Shown here in pieces: positions 1-7,376 of a DNA stretch of 33,492 nucleotides. The notes below the pieces were generated by a model, which searched no databases, was not told the DNA's origin, and saw nothing but the letters and a program-made list of their open reading frames with translations. Source of the DNA: Clostridia bacterium (GTDB lineage: Bacteria; Bacillota; Clostridia; Christensenellales; Borkfalkiaceae); the NCBI GenBank assembly GCA_017463205.1, contig JAFTPQ010000004.1, positions 1-33,492 on the forward strand, in the 5' to 3' direction. Each line of letters starts with the position of its first letter. Within the stretch, counting starts at the first letter, position 1. The position numbers and the translations under genes were made by a program.

Positions 1-792
1 ACGTGCGGACAACTTCTTCTCGGTGCATTCTACGTTTGACACAACTTGACAAGTGTTACTATTAGCAACGGCGTAACAAGCATCGGTGAGTTTGCGTTTT
101 CTCATTGCAGTAGCTTGAAGAGTGTTACTATTCCCGACAGCGTAACTTCGATTGATGCTCGGGCGTTCGAGGATTGCAGTAGCTTGAAGATCGTGACGAT
201 TGGCAACGGCGTGACAAATATCAATTCTAATGCGTTCGCGGATTGCAGTGGATTGAAAGGCGTATATATTACCGATATCGCGGCGTGGTGTAACATTTCG
301 TTTGGAGTTACTTTTGAGTCAAATCCTTTATATTACGCAGAGAATTTATATTTGAATAACGTGCTTGTTACGGAGCTTGAAATACCAAATACGATAACGG
401 AAATCAAAAGATACGCATTCTACCATTGCGATAGCTTGACGAGTATAACCATCCCCGATAGCGTGACAAGTATCGGTGATGAGGCGTTTTCTCATTGCAG
501 TAGCTTGACGAGTATAACCATCCCCGATAGCGTGACAAGTATCGGTGATGAGGCGTTCAGAAATTGCAGTGGCTTGACGGATGTATATTACAGCGGCACA
601 GCAGAAGATTGGGAGAAAATAGAAATTGGCAGTGATAACGTGCCCTTGAGTGACGCAACTCGTTATTATTACAGTGAAACTGCGCCTGCGCTCAACGCCG
701 ACGGAACGGCGTATGACGGCAATTATTGGTACTATAACGACGACAATGAAATTGTCGTATGGATTTATACAAAAGAAGAAAAACAAATTTAA
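1..792 (+). CDS. BspA-like leucine-rich repeat surface protein, 5'-truncated, possibly interrupted
   Basis: This is the C-terminal part of a BspA/LRR_5-type protein. Repeats of about 23 residues carry the pattern AFxxCSSLxSVTIPDSVTSIG. They are followed by a typical end region (VYYSGTAEDWEKIEIG, then ATRYYYSE and GNYWYY) seen in clostridial members. Such proteins are secreted adhesin-like proteins; no wall or membrane anchor is visible at this C-terminus. The uninterrupted reading frame runs from TTG at 46 to 792. Upstream in the same frame, GAFYV at 22-36 and NLTSV from 43 fit the repeat, but a TGA at 37-39 stands where the repeat expects its conserved Cys codon (TGC). The first 45 bases are therefore either a nonsense mutation in a decayed repeat or a sequence error near the window edge. 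A real start at 46 is unlikely because it lies inside a repeat and has no signal peptide. Confidence 0.8.
432..569 (+). repeat. Tandem 69-bp LRR-coding repeat
   Basis: Two adjacent units with a 69-bp period (23 codons) are identical over at least 57 bases: 432-488 matches 501-557. They encode SLTSITIPDSVTSIGDEAF twice. Older, more diverged units lie at about 50-250. The exact match suggests recent unit duplication or gene conversion. Confidence 0.85.
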
Positions 793-861
793 ATTCAGTA
801 GTCGAGGCAGTTCCCTTGCACAACCCGTAGTTTTATTGGCTTCCCATAACGGTGTTACATA

Positions 862-899
862 CAGCAAAAAGACAGGATTTTTTCCTGTCTTTTTTTGCT
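862..899 (+). terminator. Rho-independent terminator of the LRR gene
   Basis: AAAAAGACAGGA (866-877) pairs with TCCTGTCTTTTT (883-894) around a T5 loop. Flanking AGC/GCT bases extend the stem, and the 3' arm supplies the T tract. It lies about 70 bases after the stop of the LRR gene and separates it from the next operon. Confidence 0.85.
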
Positions 900-951
900 G
901 AAATTCAACCGCGAAAGAACGGGGGGATTTGCTCGTTTTGCGCAAATACGA

Positions 952-1017
952 GGTTAATACAGTGTTAGTTTTATGCAAATTTATATCTTGTTTTATTGTG
1001 CTGGACGGGTATATAAT
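952..1017 (+). promoter_or_regulatory. Shared-motif promoter, site 1 (SGNH/BNR/GH29-like operon)
   Basis: AATACAGTGTTAGTTTT begins at 956 and is followed by ATGCAAAT to 980. The same block occurs at 5140, 20797 and, slightly altered, at 7307. A -35-like TTGTTT (988-993) and a perfect -10 TATAAT (1012-1017) follow with an 18-bp spacer. The motif thus sits just upstream of -35, where an activator would bind. The distance from the motif A (956) to the -10 is 56 bp, as at site 2. Confidence 0.7.
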
Positions 1018-1081
1018 AATTGTATATAAAAAAATATATAATGTAAATATTTTTTATAATGAAAAACGGGAGAAAAAAATT

Positions 1082-1633
1082 ATGGTAAAAGTAACGTTAT
1101 TAGGAGATTCCATTCGATTGATCGGGTATGGAGCAGAAACAGTCCGTCTGTTGGGAGAGGGTTATGAGGTGTTTCAACCGGAAGATAATTGCCGCTTTTG
1201 CAAATATACGTTGCGCGGATTATTCGATTGGGAAGCGGATATGAAAGGGAGTGAAATCGTACACTGGAACAACGGTTTATGGGACATCTGCCGATTGTTT
1301 GGCGACGGGACTTTTACGACGGAAACAGAGTACGTAGAAACGATGTTGCGCATCGCGGATATTCTGCAAGCAAGATATAAAAAAGTGATTTTTGCAACGA
1401 CAACGCCCGTTCGCAAAGAAAATCCTTATAACAGCAACGAAGATATTAAACGTTTCAACGATTTGATCGTGCCGAAATTGAAAGCAAGGGGCATTGTCAT
1501 CAACGATTTGTATGCGCTTCTTTGCGAGGATATCGATCGGTATATCGCAGACGATTTGTTGCATCTTTCCGAAGAAGGCATACAGGTTTGCGCAAAACAA
1601 GTTGCAAATATAATTAAAGATAACGTTTCATAA
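1082..1633 (+). CDS. SGNH/GDSL-family hydrolase (esterase-like)
   Basis: This 183-residue single-domain SGNH hydrolase has the nucleophile motif GDS at residues 8-10 (Ser10), HWNNG at 61-65 supplying the Asn of block III, and DDLLHL at 157-162 with the Asp158/His161 pair. Together these make up the usual catalytic set. There is no signal peptide, so a cytoplasmic location is inferred. The start at 1082 is preceded by GGGAG at a suitable distance; an in-frame extension upstream to 929 would run through the promoter and was rejected. Family members deacylate sugars, lipids or peptidoglycan. As first gene of an operon with two sialidase-fold proteins and a GH29-like hydrolase, it may remove O-acyl groups from an imported glycan. 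The substrate is inferred, not shown. Confidence 0.85.
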   Translation: MVKVTLLGDSIRLIGYGAETVRLLGEGYEVFQPEDNCRFCKYTLRGLFDWEADMKGSEIVHWNNGLWDICRLFGDGTFTTETEYVETMLRIADILQARYKKVIFATTTPVRKENPYNSNEDIKRFNDLIVPKLKARGIVINDLYALLCEDIDRYIADDLLHLSEEGIQVCAKQVANIIKDNVS

Positions 1634-1659
1634 AAGTATACTCAGAGGAGAGAGAAACA

Positions 1660-2997
1660 ATGCTTAAAAAACAAAATGAAAAAGTAATTTACATAGGAGC
1701 TGCCTGTGAAGAAATTAAGTGGGGATGGATTCAATTTCCACGTCTGTTTGCAATGAAAAACGGCAATATCGGTTTGAGTATTCACGATGACGATGATGCC
1801 GTGATTTCCATAGGTGAGGATTGTAAAAAGTGGTTGATTTCAGAAGATGGTGGAAATGGTTGGCGTAACGCGACGAAGGAAGAGGTTGCTATGATGGGAA
1901 CGGTATTACCGAATGGTGACGTAATACGGGCTCGGACAAATGCGCCGATAAGTTTAAAAGGGATAGAATTTGATCATCCCGCATGGATGTGGGCGTCGCG
2001 CACTCCCGATTGTGGTGAAATGCCACAGAAATCTACCAATCCAAAGAAAATGCCTTTTCCCCTTACGGTGTACGGTGATATTTGGAAACGACATATTGCC
2101 GTCTATTGGATGGATACGCTTCCCGATCAGTTGCAGGAAAAACGTTTTTGTTTTTCTCGCTTGAGAAACGGAGCGACGGAAAGTGCAATTGAACATTCGG
2201 ACGTAGATTGGACGTATCGTACGGCGTATGTGTTTCCACCCAGTCATGCAATAAGAACGGATTTAGAACCGGCGATGATCGCAGGGATGGGGTTGAGTGA
2301 TCCATGTATAAAAGTTGCGCCGGACGGAGCGTTATATCTTGCCGATTATTTTTTACATTCTGCTGATCCTAAAACAGGGGTATATCGCGGTTCGACGGAC
2401 GCATTTATTTTTCGATCCACCGACAACGGAAAAAGTTGGCAACAGTACGGGCATATTCCCTATCAGCCGGACGAAATAAACGATGCGTTTGCATATTTAC
2501 GGCACGGCTATGACGAACCGAGCATCGAATTTATGCCCGACGGTTCGATGTTGTGTTTATTACGTACTTGCGATGTGGATTTTGGTGCGCCGGGATGGGG
2601 GCCAACATATCTTTCCCGTTCAATAGATGGAGGTAAAACTTGGTCGAAGCCGGAATATTTTCAAGACCGTGGCGCATTACCGCATTTGCTGCAATTAAAA
2701 AACGGGGTGACGCTTGCGGTGATTACTCGTCCCGGGATTTACGTATACGCCAGTCGAGATTGCGGTAAATCATGGACGGAACGTATAGAAATAATGACAG
2801 ACACAGACAGAAGCGGGCTAGCTAATCATGAATGCGATCCTCCTAATTTTCACGAATGGCAGGGGAGCTGTTGTAATACGTCGATTTATCCAATTGCCGA
2901 TAATAAGGCATTGTTGGCGTTCAGCGATTTTTACGTGTCCGATGGAACGGGGATAAATAAAAAGGGTATTAAAACAGTGGAAATTGTTGTAGATTAA
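1660..2997 (+). CDS. Sialidase-fold (BNR/Asp-box) protein, probable intracellular glycosidase
   Basis: The 445-residue protein has no signal peptide. It contains Asp-box (SxDxGxxW) beta-propeller signatures at about residues 252 (STDNGKSW), 320 (SIDGGKTW) and 365 (SRDCGKSW), typical of the six-bladed sialidase superfamily (BNR_2-like). The N-terminal FPRL (about residue 26) resembles the Arg-containing FRIP region of sialidases, but I cannot place the full Arg triad or the Tyr/Glu pair, so sialic acid specificity is not established. Related folds include GH33 and GH93. It starts 26 bases after the SGNH gene with GAGGAGAGAG as ribosome binding site and is 18 bases before a second propeller protein, so all are probably co-transcribed. 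Confidence 0.75.
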   Translation: MLKKQNEKVIYIGAACEEIKWGWIQFPRLFAMKNGNIGLSIHDDDDAVISIGEDCKKWLISEDGGNGWRNATKEEVAMMGTVLPNGDVIRARTNAPISLKGIEFDHPAWMWASRTPDCGEMPQKSTNPKKMPFPLTVYGDIWKRHIAVYWMDTLPDQLQEKRFCFSRLRNGATESAIEHSDVDWTYRTAYVFPPSHAIRTDLEPAMIAGMGLSDPCIKVAPDGALYLADYFLHSADPKTGVYRGSTDAFIFRSTDNGKSWQQYGHIPYQPDEINDAFAYLRHGYDEPSIEFMPDGSMLCLLRTCDVDFGAPGWGPTYLSRSIDGGKTWSKPEYFQDRGALPHLLQLKNGVTLAVITRPGIYVYASRDCGKSWTERIEIMTDTDRSGLANHECDPPNFHEWQGSCCNTSIYPIADNKALLAFSDFYVSDGTGINKKGIKTVEIVVD

Positions 2998-3015
2998 TAA
3001 TCAGGAGATAAGGTT

Positions 3016-4098
3016 ATGAAAATTTTAAAGCATGGTATATTGCCCTCAATAGAAGAAGACAGAAGAAGTTGTTGGCCCAGTATTTGTCGTTTGGCAGATG
3101 GTAGATTAGCGGCAGTGTTTTCAGGCGGTAGAACGGCGCACGTTGATCCGTATGGTCGTGTTGATATCACTTATTCATCGGATGAGGGGGCAACATGGAC
3201 CAAGCCTATCACCATTTTTGATACGCCGTTAGATGACCGCGATGCGGGGATCGTAAATTGGAAGGGAAAAACAGTCGTAACAACGTTCAATAACACCATT
3301 TTTATGCAAATGCGCAATTTTATTCAATGGCGAGATTATTGCTGGGATGCGGAATGGCAAAAAATTATCGGCGATTATCTTGTCAATTTTCCGATGAAAG
3401 ATGAAAAGAAATATTTGGGCTCAATTCTTTTGATTTCCGAAGATGGTCAAAATTTCACCGAGGAGATCAAATTGCCCGTTACGGCTCCGCACGGGCCTGT
3501 TGTATTAAAAGATGGCACATTATTTTATGTCGGAGGAGCGTATCAATCGCATAATAGCGAAGAAAATACGGACGAATTACCAACGGGTATCTATGTGATG
3601 GCGACAAAAGACGGACAAAATTGGACGGTACCTACTGCTTTGCCCAAAGTGGATTTTGCGGCATTATACGAGCCCCACGCCGTCGAATGCAACGATGGTC
3701 GTGTTTTGATTTTTGCGCGCGCGGAACAGTATGCAACAGGGGGCACAATGACCATTCTTTACACCTACACGACAGATGGAGGGAAAACGTTTGAGCCATG
3801 GAAAAATCTTGGAGTTGAGGGAAACGTTGGTCCAACACAAGTGATTAAATTGAAAGATGGGAGAATTCTTGCGTCATTTGGGAAACGGGACGAGCCTTGC
3901 GGTATTCGCGCGGTTGTCAGTGAGGATGATGGCGCAACTTGGAGCGAACAATTGGTAATTCGTGATGATGGTATGGATTGGGATTTGGGATATCCCTGTT
4001 CCGTGGAGTTAAAAAATGGGAACATTTTAACTGTGTATTATTTTAAAACTCCGAATTTGGATATACAACGCATTCACTATACTATTTGGTCGATATAA
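3016..4098 (+). CDS. Second sialidase-fold (BNR) protein
   Basis: The 360-residue protein has no signal peptide. Asp-box-like signatures recur at about residues 52 (SSDEGATW), 141 (SEDGQNF), 196 (ATKDGQNW), 251 (TTDGGKTF) and 307 (SEDDGATW), as expected for a propeller of about six blades. The N-terminal WPSICRLADGRLAAVFSGGR fits the first blade of bacterial exo-sialidase-like proteins, but a clear FRIP motif is absent. It is only distantly similar to its upstream neighbour, so the two are probably different specificities rather than a recent duplication. AGGAG lies just before the start. It is likely a cytoplasmic glycoside hydrolase of the sialidase superfamily; the substrate is unknown. 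Confidence 0.75.
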   Translation: MKILKHGILPSIEEDRRSCWPSICRLADGRLAAVFSGGRTAHVDPYGRVDITYSSDEGATWTKPITIFDTPLDDRDAGIVNWKGKTVVTTFNNTIFMQMRNFIQWRDYCWDAEWQKIIGDYLVNFPMKDEKKYLGSILLISEDGQNFTEEIKLPVTAPHGPVVLKDGTLFYVGGAYQSHNSEENTDELPTGIYVMATKDGQNWTVPTALPKVDFAALYEPHAVECNDGRVLIFARAEQYATGGTMTILYTYTTDGGKTFEPWKNLGVEGNVGPTQVIKLKDGRILASFGKRDEPCGIRAVVSEDDGATWSEQLVIRDDGMDWDLGYPCSVELKNGNILTVYYFKTPNLDIQRIHYTIWSI

Positions 4099-4124
4099 GA
4101 AATGAACGGAAGAAGAGGTGAATA

Positions 4125-5102
4125 ATGGTGCATATTACAGATAAATTAAAAGATAAAAAATGGGGTGTAATGGTGCATTTGTTGCACTATTTACAAAATA
4201 ATCCCGATCGTTCAAACAATGAAGGCGTTGGGAAAAGTACGTGGAATGAAGTAATTGCTCAAATCGACGTGAATAATATCGCCAAAGAATTGTCGGAAAT
4301 GGGGGCGGGCTATTTATTAATTACAATGCAACAAGGGAATCAAAATATGTCTGCGCCGAATGCGACATTTGATGCAATTACGGGATATCGTCACGGGGAG
4401 GCTTGTGCTGAACGCGATTTGTTTATGGATTTGTATAATGCTCTGCAAGCATACGGCATCGATTTATATTTATATTTTACGGGTGACGGTCCATATCAAG
4501 ATGAAAAAGCGGGCACTGCAATGGGCGCATATGGAACGTTTACCAAAGATTCTACAACTCCTACGTTTTTAAAAAATTGGCAAGCTGTTTTACAAGAATA
4601 TGCCGTACGTTATGCGGGTAAAGTGCAAGGTTGGTGGATTGATGGTTGCTACGAGTATTTCGGGTATACAGATGACAAATTAAAAGGATATTACGACGTA
4701 TTGAAAGGTGCGGATAAAAATTATTTAATCACATTCAACGATGGTTTTGCAATTGATCAAAAATATTCGAATGCCCCCAATTTACATTTACGAAAATACA
4801 GCAAATGGGAAGATTATACTTCGGGAGAGGCAGTAGACATCGACATTTATCCGCCTGCACGTTTTATTGACGGCAGTCAGTGGCATATATTATTGACATT
4901 ATCCAACACCCCGGAAGGGCATAACGATTGGGGCGGAGAAAACGTGCGTTGGACAGAAGAGGAATTCCTTTCATATATTCAAGCGGTATGGAACCAGGGC
5001 GGAGTGTTGACGCTGGATATGGGATTAAAACGTAGCGGTAAATTTTTTGATAAACAGAAACAATTTATTCAAACGGTTATGCAAAAAGCGGCTCAAGCAT
5101 AA
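4125..5102 (+). CDS. GH29-like (alpha-L-fucosidase-related) glycoside hydrolase
   Basis: The 325-residue protein has no signal peptide and looks like a lone TIM barrel. LLITMQQGNQNMSAPN (about residues 65-80) and the following dense aromatic/acidic strands resemble the GH29 barrel. GWWIDGCYEYFGY at about 169-181 matches the strand bearing the GH29 Asp nucleophile (W-x-D-G). It is shorter than typical GH29 fucosidases and lacks their C-terminal beta-sandwich. The general acid/base cannot be identified from sequence alone. It follows the BNR gene by 26 bases with an AGAGGTG ribosome binding site, so it is the last gene of this operon. If active, it would remove an L-fucose-type sugar inside the cell; a divergent GH29-related family with another specificity is the main alternative. 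Confidence 0.65.
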   Translation: MVHITDKLKDKKWGVMVHLLHYLQNNPDRSNNEGVGKSTWNEVIAQIDVNNIAKELSEMGAGYLLITMQQGNQNMSAPNATFDAITGYRHGEACAERDLFMDLYNALQAYGIDLYLYFTGDGPYQDEKAGTAMGAYGTFTKDSTTPTFLKNWQAVLQEYAVRYAGKVQGWWIDGCYEYFGYTDDKLKGYYDVLKGADKNYLITFNDGFAIDQKYSNAPNLHLRKYSKWEDYTSGEAVDIDIYPPARFIDGSQWHILLTLSNTPEGHNDWGGENVRWTEEEFLSYIQAVWNQGGVLTLDMGLKRSGKFFDKQKQFIQTVMQKAAQA

Positions 5103-5135
5103 AAGTGGAAAAAACTTCCTTTTACCGTAAATAAA

Positions 5136-5201
5136 TGTCAATACAGTGTCAGTTTTGTGTAAAACTATGTATTGTTTTTTTCATTAGGCATATGATAAAA
5201 T
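5136..5201 (+). promoter_or_regulatory. Shared-motif promoter, site 2 (5235 surface protein)
   Basis: TGTCAATACAG, TGTCAGTTTTG and TGTAAAAC start at 5136, 5147 and 5158. This is an 11-bp direct repeat of TGT, close to one helical turn, as AraC-type regulators often recognise. It is followed by TTGTTT (5172-5177), an 18-bp spacer and TAAAAT (5196-5201). The distances AATAC to -35 (32 bp) and to -10 (56 bp) equal those at site 1. Confidence 0.7.
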
Positions 5202-5234
5202 TTTATAAACTTGGAATAAAAGGAGTGAAAGATA

Positions 5235-6440
5235 ATGAAACGAAAAAGAGATTGGATGCGAGCACTGATATCAGGTGTATGCGCTGCGTGTTGTTTTTCG
5301 TCGTTTAGCGCGGCTGTCTTTTCACACATAGATACAATTTCCGCAAATGCCGGCGTATTGGAAGACAGATATTTAAGCGACTGCGTGGATATTTGCGACG
5401 CGCAGTGGTTGGGAACGGGCGAGGAAGGTACGTACGGTTGGTCGAATAAAGAATACGTAACGCAGACATTGAATACGGAAACGATCGGGATCACGTTGGA
5501 AAAATATCGGCATCAATGGACAAACGAGTACGTGTTATATTGGTATGGCGGCGACGAGGGCGGCTTGTACGATCAGGAAGACGTGTTTGCCGTTGAATTT
5601 GCGGTGAATATGACGGACGACGGTTTTTCGTTGCGCGTGGATCAGTATTCTTTTTGGATCAATTCGGAGTGGATCCGCATCGGCTTTAACGATCAATGGA
5701 CAAACGACGATTTCCACCGTACGTATTGGTTTGGAGATATCGGTTTAAAGGCGTCTTGGCTTGTGCAAAAACCCGTCGAGCTTTCGGGTATTGTAAAAGT
5801 TCGGGCGTACGTATATACGGAGAACGGGGAAACGACGTTCGTAGTGGATGCAGGCGGATACAGCGCGATGGCAACCACGCCGCACGAAAGAAAATATTTT
5901 TCTTCCTGTTGTATCATTGCGGGATATCCGGGATTGACCGTATATTCGTCTTCGGTGGCAGACGTATATGCCGACGCGCAAAAAGCGGAACGCTACGCGG
6001 GATATCAGGTCGTTCCCGAAACCAATAAAACGGAGCTTATGCAAGCGGCGGAAAGCGTGAAAGAAACGCTTGTCAACGCGCAGTCGCTTACGGCGGAAAC
6101 GTTGTCGTCGGCGCAGGCGGATATGAAAAACTGTCTGACGGAAGAATTGTTGACGCTCACCAAAAACAATGCGGTGACGTTATTGCAAAACGCCTCGGCG
6201 GGCGCAGAAACGATTGCAAAAGTCGGCGATTGTAAAACGGTCGATGAGATCGAAGATGTTTATTTAAAGGCAGTGGAAGAAAATAAAACGCCTCCCGTTT
6301 CGTCGGAAACGGAGGGCGAAGATTCGGTAAGTTCGGAAGGGCAGCCAAATTCAGGCTGCGCAAGCATATCCAATGGCGTTGGGGCTTGTATCGCCGCATC
6401 CCTTGTTTTGTTGGGTTGCGTAAAACGCAAAAAAGATTAA
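5235..6440 (+). CDS. Secreted, C-terminally membrane-anchored protein with one CVDI/GW domain
   Basis: The 401-residue protein has an N-terminal signal sequence (residues ~1-38: basic start, hydrophobic core, SANA before mature GVLEDR). Residues ~45-240 form a domain starting SDCVDICDAQW and ending CCIIAGYPGLTVYSSS. This domain recurs twice in the 20897 protein and three times in the 23650 protein; its closest copy is the third of 23650 (shared FAV/IxFxxxMTxDGxxLRVDxxS, DDFxRTYW, ERKY and AGYxxxTxYS). A helical segment (~245-345) follows, then a Ser/Glu-rich linker. The end is SGCASIS, a hydrophobic stretch and KRKKD, a C-terminal sorting or anchoring signal without LPXTG. The function is unknown; a carbohydrate-binding surface protein is a reasonable inference. 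Its own shared-motif promoter lies upstream, with AAGGAG as ribosome binding site. The stop overlaps the convergent regulator gene by 4 bases. Confidence 0.75.
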   Translation: MKRKRDWMRALISGVCAACCFSSFSAAVFSHIDTISANAGVLEDRYLSDCVDICDAQWLGTGEEGTYGWSNKEYVTQTLNTETIGITLEKYRHQWTNEYVLYWYGGDEGGLYDQEDVFAVEFAVNMTDDGFSLRVDQYSFWINSEWIRIGFNDQWTNDDFHRTYWFGDIGLKASWLVQKPVELSGIVKVRAYVYTENGETTFVVDAGGYSAMATTPHERKYFSSCCIIAGYPGLTVYSSSVADVYADAQKAERYAGYQVVPETNKTELMQAAESVKETLVNAQSLTAETLSSAQADMKNCLTEELLTLTKNNAVTLLQNASAGAETIAKVGDCKTVDEIEDVYLKAVEENKTPPVSSETEGEDSVSSEGQPNSGCASISNGVGACIAASLVLLGCVKRKKD

Positions 6441-7267
6441 GAGCGTTTTTTAAATTGGCTGGGCGACATTTTATAATGATCTTTAAAGACGCGGTTGAAA
6501 TAGGAAATGTTATTAAATCCGCATTCGAAGGCGATTTGCTGAATGGAAAGATTTTGCGTCTGCAACAACATGACGGCATAATTTATCCGAATATTATTGA
6601 GATAATCCGTCATAGTCATTCCCGTATGTTGTTTGAAAAGTCTGCATAAATAGTTTTGAGAATACGTCGGGAAAAGGCTTAAGATCTTGGGAATACCTGC
6701 TTTAAAATTGTCGGGCCTGTGCATTTTGCTGATGATCTGATTGATCAAGGCAGAATGGTGTATCGAATCTTGCGCCAAATTTTCGACGTACAGAGAAAGA
6801 AGATCGATGCAAACGTTGTTGATCTGCATTGTACGCGAAAGGTCGTTGTTTGTAGAAGAAAGTTTGACCAGTTTATTTTCCAAACGCAACATGGCTTCTG
6901 CGTTGAGTTGGCACGAAAAAGGCGCCGGCAATTTGTTGAGCGAATTAAATGTTTCCGGGTGTAAATAATCGCAAGCTTTCGCCCATTGTTTTTCGGTGAT
7001 CATGATATCGCGGTGTCGAGAAGCGAGCTGATCGGGCTTTCTTAAAAAGCAATGCAGATCGTTTGGACGCAAAAAGACGGTGTCGCCGGTTTTTAACGTA
7101 CGGACAGTTCCGTTAAGATAATGATCGATCTCCCCGTTTATGACGTAAAAAACTTCATAAAAAGTGTGGGTATGATAATAATCGTCCAAACTGTCGATCA
7201 GGTGCGTTTGCAGATCGAATTCCGATATAAATATATCTTTTTTTAACATAGACACTTTCTGTTTCAT
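6437..7267 (-). CDS. AraC-family transcriptional regulator (cupin + double HTH)
   Basis: The 276-residue regulator has an N-terminal cupin sensor domain (YYHTHTFYEVFYVINGEIDH, then RTLKTGDTVFLRPNDLHCF) and a C-terminal HTH_18 domain (LCRLFKQHTGMTMTDYLNNIR, then SIQQIAFECGFNNISYFNRVFK and SPSQFKKRS). This is the classic layout of sugar-responsive activators. It is the only regulator gene in the window and is divergent from the ABC importer operon, making it the best candidate for reading the motif shared by four promoters. Start choice: the -10 of its own promoter ends at 7274, so transcription should begin near 7267, almost on the first ATG (7265-7267). Met7 (7247-7249), with a short leader and a weak GAAAG ribosome site, is an equally good start. 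Confidence 0.93.
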   Translation of the reverse strand: MKQKVSMLKKDIFISEFDLQTHLIDSLDDYYHTHTFYEVFYVINGEIDHYLNGTVRTLKTGDTVFLRPNDLHCFLRKPDQLASRHRDIMITEKQWAKACDYLHPETFNSLNKLPAPFSCQLNAEAMLRLENKLVKLSSTNNDLSRTMQINNVCIDLLSLYVENLAQDSIHHSALINQIISKMHRPDNFKAGIPKILSLFPTYSQNYLCRLFKQHTGMTMTDYLNNIRINYAVMLLQTQNLSIQQIAFECGFNNISYFNRVFKDHYKMSPSQFKKRS

Positions 7268-7273
7268 GGCATT

Positions 7274-7302
7274 ATTATAAAATAAAAAAAAGGCAATGTC
7301 AA
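7274..7302 (-). promoter_or_regulatory. Promoter of the araC-type gene
   Basis: On the - strand, TTGACA (complement of 7297-7302) and TATAAT (complement of 7274-7279) are separated by 17 bp, a perfect consensus sigma-A promoter. The -35 abuts the shared motif at 7303-7335, so the protein binding there could also repress this promoter. Confidence 0.8.
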
Positions 7303-7335
7303 GGATAATGTAGTGTTAATTTTGCGAAAATATTA
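7303..7335 (+). promoter_or_regulatory. Shared motif, site 4 (regulator/importer divergent region)
   Basis: AATGTAGTGTTAATTTTGCGAAAA (7307-7330) matches the motif of sites 1-3 at most positions. Unlike those sites, no -35/-10 pair sits at the fixed +32/+56 distance. AT-rich TATTAT elements at 7331-7336 and 7343-7348 are the nearest -10 candidates for the importer operon. AAGGAG (7362-7367) is the ribosome site of the next gene. Confidence 0.6.
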
Positions 7336-7376
7336 TAAAAATATTATAAAAATTTTATTTTAAGGAGAAAAAAATT

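Noticed and set aside
46..54. TTGACA-like promoter and TTG start at the beginning of the LRR gene
   Set aside because: It is part of the LRR codons (LTS), with no -10 at a suitable distance; it is coding sequence, not a promoter.
929..1081. N-terminal extension of the SGNH hydrolase to 929
   Set aside because: The extension reads through the shared motif, the -35/-10 and an A/T-rich leader. The GDS motif is correctly near the N-terminus only with the start at 1082.
5102..5125. Terminator after the GH29-like gene
   Set aside because: Only a weak GGAA/TTCC stem with mismatches is present; it is too poor to call.
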